Of a stretch of 64,000 nt of DNA, positions 60,101 to 64,000 are shown in pieces. The notes beneath the pieces were generated by a model. It was not told where the DNA came from, did not search any database, and saw nothing but the letters and a program-made list of their open reading frames with translations. This stretch comes from Amaranthus tricolor (Eukaryota > Streptophyta > Magnoliopsida > Caryophyllales > Amaranthaceae): NCBI RefSeq assembly GCF_026212465.1, contig NC_080052.1, positions 15,659,729 through 15,723,728 of the forward strand. Direction: 5' to 3'. Made by a program: the position numbers and the translations under genes. Numbering within the stretch: position 1 is the stretch's first letter; every line of letters starts with the position of its first letter.

Positions 60101-63100
60101 TTTTTTGTTGTGATGAAATTGTTAGAATAAAAAACGATACTCATATGCTAGAAATTACGTGCTAAGTTGCGTTTTTGAGATTTTTTAAGCGTTTCTGGCA
60201 CTTTCTCGTATAATGTGGTTCAAACTTGTTTCATTTGGCACGAAACTTGACACACAACACTATTCGGTATATGGTTTTGTGCTGAAGTGGTTAGAATAGA
60301 AAACAATAGTCATATGCTAGAAAGAAAGTGCTAAGTCGCATTTTTGAGGATTTTGAAGCATTTTCTAGGTTTTTTAAGCATTTTTTGCATTTTCTCGCAT
60401 AAAGTGGTTCAAAATTGTTTCGTTTGGCACGAAACTTGGCACACAATACTATTCGGTATATGTTATTGTGCTGAAATGGTTAGAATGAAAAACATTAGAC
60501 ATATGCTTAAATTTACGTGATAAGTTACGTTTTTGAGTTTTTTTAAGCATTTTTGACAGTTTCTCGCATAAAGTGGTTCAAACTTGGTTTGTTAGTCACG
60601 AACATTGGCACACAACAGTAATTTGGTATATATTATTGTATGGAAATGGTTAGAATCGAAAACAATAGTCATATGCTGCAACTTACGTACTCTGTTGTGT
60701 TTTTGAGATTTTTTTTTCGTTTTTGGCACTTTCTCGCATAAAGTGGTTCAAAGTTGGTTTGTTTGGCACGAAACATGGCACACAACACTATTAGGTATAT
60801 GTTATTGTGATGAAATGGTTAGAATAAAAAACAATACTCATATGCTTGAAATTACGTGCTAAGTTACGTTTTCGAGGTTTTTTTGCGTTTTTTGCACTTT
60901 CTCCCGTAAAGTGGTTCAAACTTTTTTTGTTTGGCAGAAAACACTATTTCGTATATGTTACTATGTTGAAATGATTAGAATGGAAAGCAATAGTCATACG
61001 TTAGAAATTATGTGTTAAGTTAGAGGTTTTTTCTAGTGGTTTTAGCAGTTTTTCGCATTAAGTGGCGATAACCTTATTTGTTTGGCACGAAACATGGCAC
61101 ACAACACAATGCGGTTTATGTTTTGTGCTGAAATGGATAGAATCAATAATAATAGTCATATGCTTGAAATTACGTGCTAAGTTGCGTTTTTGAGGTTTTT
61201 TAAGCGGCTTTAGCACTTTCTCGCATAAAGTGGTTCAAACTTGGTTTGTTTTGCACGAAACATGGCACGAAATACTATTTGGTATATGTGATTGTGTTAA
61301 AAGTGTTAGAATTGAAATCAATAGTCATATGCTTCAAATTACGTGCTAAGTTGCGTTTTTGAGGTTTTTTAAGGGCTTTTGGCACTTTCTCGCATAAAGT
61401 TGTTCAAACTAGGATTGTTTGGCATGAAACATGGCACGAACTATTATTTGGTATATGTTATTGTGTTGAAATGGTTGGAATTGAAAAAAATAGTTATATG
61501 CTTTAAATTACGTGCTAAGTTTCGTTTTTGAGGTTTTTTAAGCGTTTTTGGCACTTTCTCGCATAATTACGTACTTTGTTGTGTTTTTGAGGTTTTTTTT
61601 TCGTTTTTGGCTATTTCTCGCATAAAGTGGTTCAAACATTGTTTGCTTGGCACGAAATATGGCACACAACACTATTAGGTATATGTTATTGTGCTGAAAT
61701 GGTTAGAATCAAAAACAATACTCATATGCTTGAAATTACGTGCTAAGTTGCGTTTTTAAAGTTTTTTTTCGTTTTATGCACTTTCTCGCATAAAGAGGTT
61801 AAAATTTTTTTTTGTTTGGCACAAAACTTGGCACAAAACATTATGTCGCATATGTTACTCTGTCGAAATTATTAGAATGGAAAAAATTAGTCATATGTTT
61901 GAAATTAAGTGCTAAGTTGGAGGTTTTTTCTAGCGTTTTAAGCACTTTTTCGCATCAAGTGGTGAAAACTTGGTTTGTTTGGCAAGAAACATGGCACACA
62001 ACACTATTCGGTATATGTCTTGTGCTGAAATGGATAGAATCAAAAATAGTAGTCATAAGCTTAAAATTACGTGCTAAGTTGCGTTTTTGAGGTTTTTTAA
62101 GCCATTTTCGCACTTTCTCGCATAAAGTGGTTCAAACTTGGAATATTTGGTATGAAACTTGCCATGAAATACTATTTGGTATATGTTATTGTGTTGAAAT
62201 AGTTGGAATTGAAGACAATAGTCATATGCTTGAAATTACGTGCTAAGTTAAGTTTTTCAGTTTTTCTAAGCGTTTTTGGCACTTTCTCACATAAAGTCGT
62301 TCAAACTTGTTTCTTTTGGGACGAAACTTGGCACACAACACTATTCGGTATATGGTATTGTGCTGAAATGGTTAGATTAAAAAACAATACTCATAGGCTT
62401 GAAATTACGTGCTAAGTTGCGTTTTTGAGGTTTTTTTAAGCGTTTTTGGCACTATCTAGCATAAAATGGTTCAAAGCTGGTTTGTTTGGCACGAAACATG
62501 GCAGACAACACTATTTCGTAGCTCTTATTGTGTTTGAATGGTTAGAATGGAAAACAATAGTCATTTGCTAGAAAGTACGTGCTAAGTTGCATTTTTGAGG
62601 TTTTTTATGCGTTTTTGGCACTTTCTCGCATAAGGTGGTTCAAACTTGTTTCGTTTGGCACGAAACATGGCACACAATACTATTCGGTATATGTTATTGT
62701 GCTGAAATGGTTAGAATCGAAAACATTAGACATGTGCTTAAAATTACGTGATAAGTTGCGTTTTGGAGTTTTTTTAAGCGTATTTGACACTTTCTCGCAT
62801 AAAGTGGTTTGTTAGGCACGAAACATGGCACACAACATTGTTTTGTATATATTATTGTATGGAAAAGGTTAGAATTGAAAACTATAGTCATATGCTGTCC
62901 ATTACGTGCTAAGTTGTATTTTTGAGATTTTGTTTTTCGTTTTAGGCACTTTCTTGCATAATATGGTTCATACTTTGTTTGTTTGGCACGAAACATGGCA
63001 CACACCACTATTAGGTATATGTTATGGAAAAGGTTAGAATCGAAAACAATAGTCATATGCTGCAAATTACGAACTAAGTAGTGATTTTGAGAATTGTTTT

Positions 63101-64000
63101 TTCGTTTTTGGCACTTTCTCGCAGAAAGTGGTTCAAACTTTGTTTGTTTGGCACGAAACATGGCACAAAACACTATTAGCTATATATTATTGTGCTGAAA
63201 TGGTTAGAATAAAAAAAATACTCATATGCTTGAAATTACGTGCTAAGTTGCGTTTTTTAGGTTTTTTTTTGCGTTTTTTGTACTTTCATGCATAATGTGG
63301 TTCAAATTTTTTTTTTTGGCTCAAAACACTATATCGTATATGCTACTGTGTTGAAATGATTAGAATGGAGAACAATAGTCATATATTAGAAATTATGTGC
63401 TAAGTTGGACGTTTTTTCTAGCGTTGTTTGGACTTTTTCGCATGAAGCGGTTAAAACTTGGTTTGTTTGGCACGAAACATGGCACACAACACTTTTCTGT
63501 ATATGTTTTGTGCTGAAATGGATAGAATCAAAAATAATAGTCATATACTTGAAATCACATGCTAAGTTGCGTTTTTGAGGTTTTGTTAAGTCCTTTTGGC
63601 ACTTTCTCGCATAAATTGGTTGAAACTTAGTTTGATAGGGACGAAACATGGCACACAACATTATTTATTAAATATTATTGTATGGAAAGAGTTAGAATCG
63701 AAAACAATAGTCATATGTTGTCTATTACGTGCTAAGTTGTGTATTTGAGAATTTTTTTTCGTTTTAAGCACCTTCTCGCATAATATGGTTCAAACTTTGT
63801 TTGCTTGGCAAGAAAAATGGCACACAACACTATTAGGTATATGTCATTTGCTAGAATGTACGTGCTAAGTTGTATTTTGGAGGTTTTTTTAAGAATTTTT
63901 GGCACTTTCTCGCATACAGTGGTTCAAACTTGTTTCGTTTGGCACGAAATTTGGAACAAACCACTATTCAGTATATGTTATTGTGCTGAAAGGGTTAGAA
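51153..64000 (+). repeat. Satellite array, block D (about 76 monomers, continues past window)
   Basis: The same monomer and orientation. Distinct subtypes recur: one with GTATGGAAAAGG and GCTGCAAATTACGTG, one with TTGAAATCACGTGC and TTTCTAGCATAAAATGG, and a shortened one with AAGTTGGAGGTTTTTT and TTTTTCGCATCAAGTGG. The first subtype recurs about every 680 bp over part of the block. A 487-bp tandem duplication is present at 51.5-52.5 kb. No other element or gene is seen. Confidence 0.95.

Overview
The window is plant nuclear DNA, probably dicot and probably (peri)centromeric heterochromatin. It is AT-rich. It has no tRNA, rRNA or intact host gene, and consists of one tandem satellite with transposable elements inserted in it. 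The species cannot be named from the sequence.

Layout. 1-3263 is an eroded Ty3-gypsy chromovirus-type element on the minus strand: partial 3' LTR, polypurine tract, decayed pol, primer-binding site and only the last few bases of the 5' LTR. From about 3270 to the end, everything not listed below is one satellite of about 169-bp monomers, all in the same orientation, in four blocks: 3270-6274, 15406-16078, 24660-38059 and 51153-64000. Three full-length Sirevirus-type Ty1-copia elements interrupt it. Element 1 (6275-15405) is on the minus strand; element 2 (16079-24659) and element 3 (38060-51152) are on the plus strand. Each has two LTRs, a Met-tRNA primer-binding site, a polypurine tract and a perfect 5-bp target duplication (GCACA, GTACA, TACTG). 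Removing element 1 or 3 restores a continuous monomer. Inside the integrase of element 3 sits a 3.0-kb CACTA DNA transposon (41310-44332, TAA duplication) that carries captured pieces of host genes.

Coding logic. The Sireviruses share a plan: gag with two CCHC zinc knuckles separated by a coiled-coil-like segment; a stop and a splice-acceptor-like site before pol; pol (protease, integrase, reverse transcriptase, RNase H); then an envelope-like third ORF, an extra internal polypurine tract and the terminal one. All three copies are defective, in different modules. Element 1 has lost the protease active site, element 2 most of integrase and reverse transcriptase, element 3 most of gag. Their long terminal repeats, however, are similar to very similar, so they probably moved using proteins supplied in trans.

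Most notable: captured syntaxin-like and BCNT/CFDP1-like fragments in the CACTA; a 22-monomer higher-order satellite repeat that is visible only after subtracting elements 1 and 2; two Sireviruses inserted at the same monomer phase in opposite orientation; hairpin clusters in the LTRs; and the repeated heptamer GGAACAG throughout the Sireviruses. No clearly new enzymatic system was found. Counts and identities are by eye.
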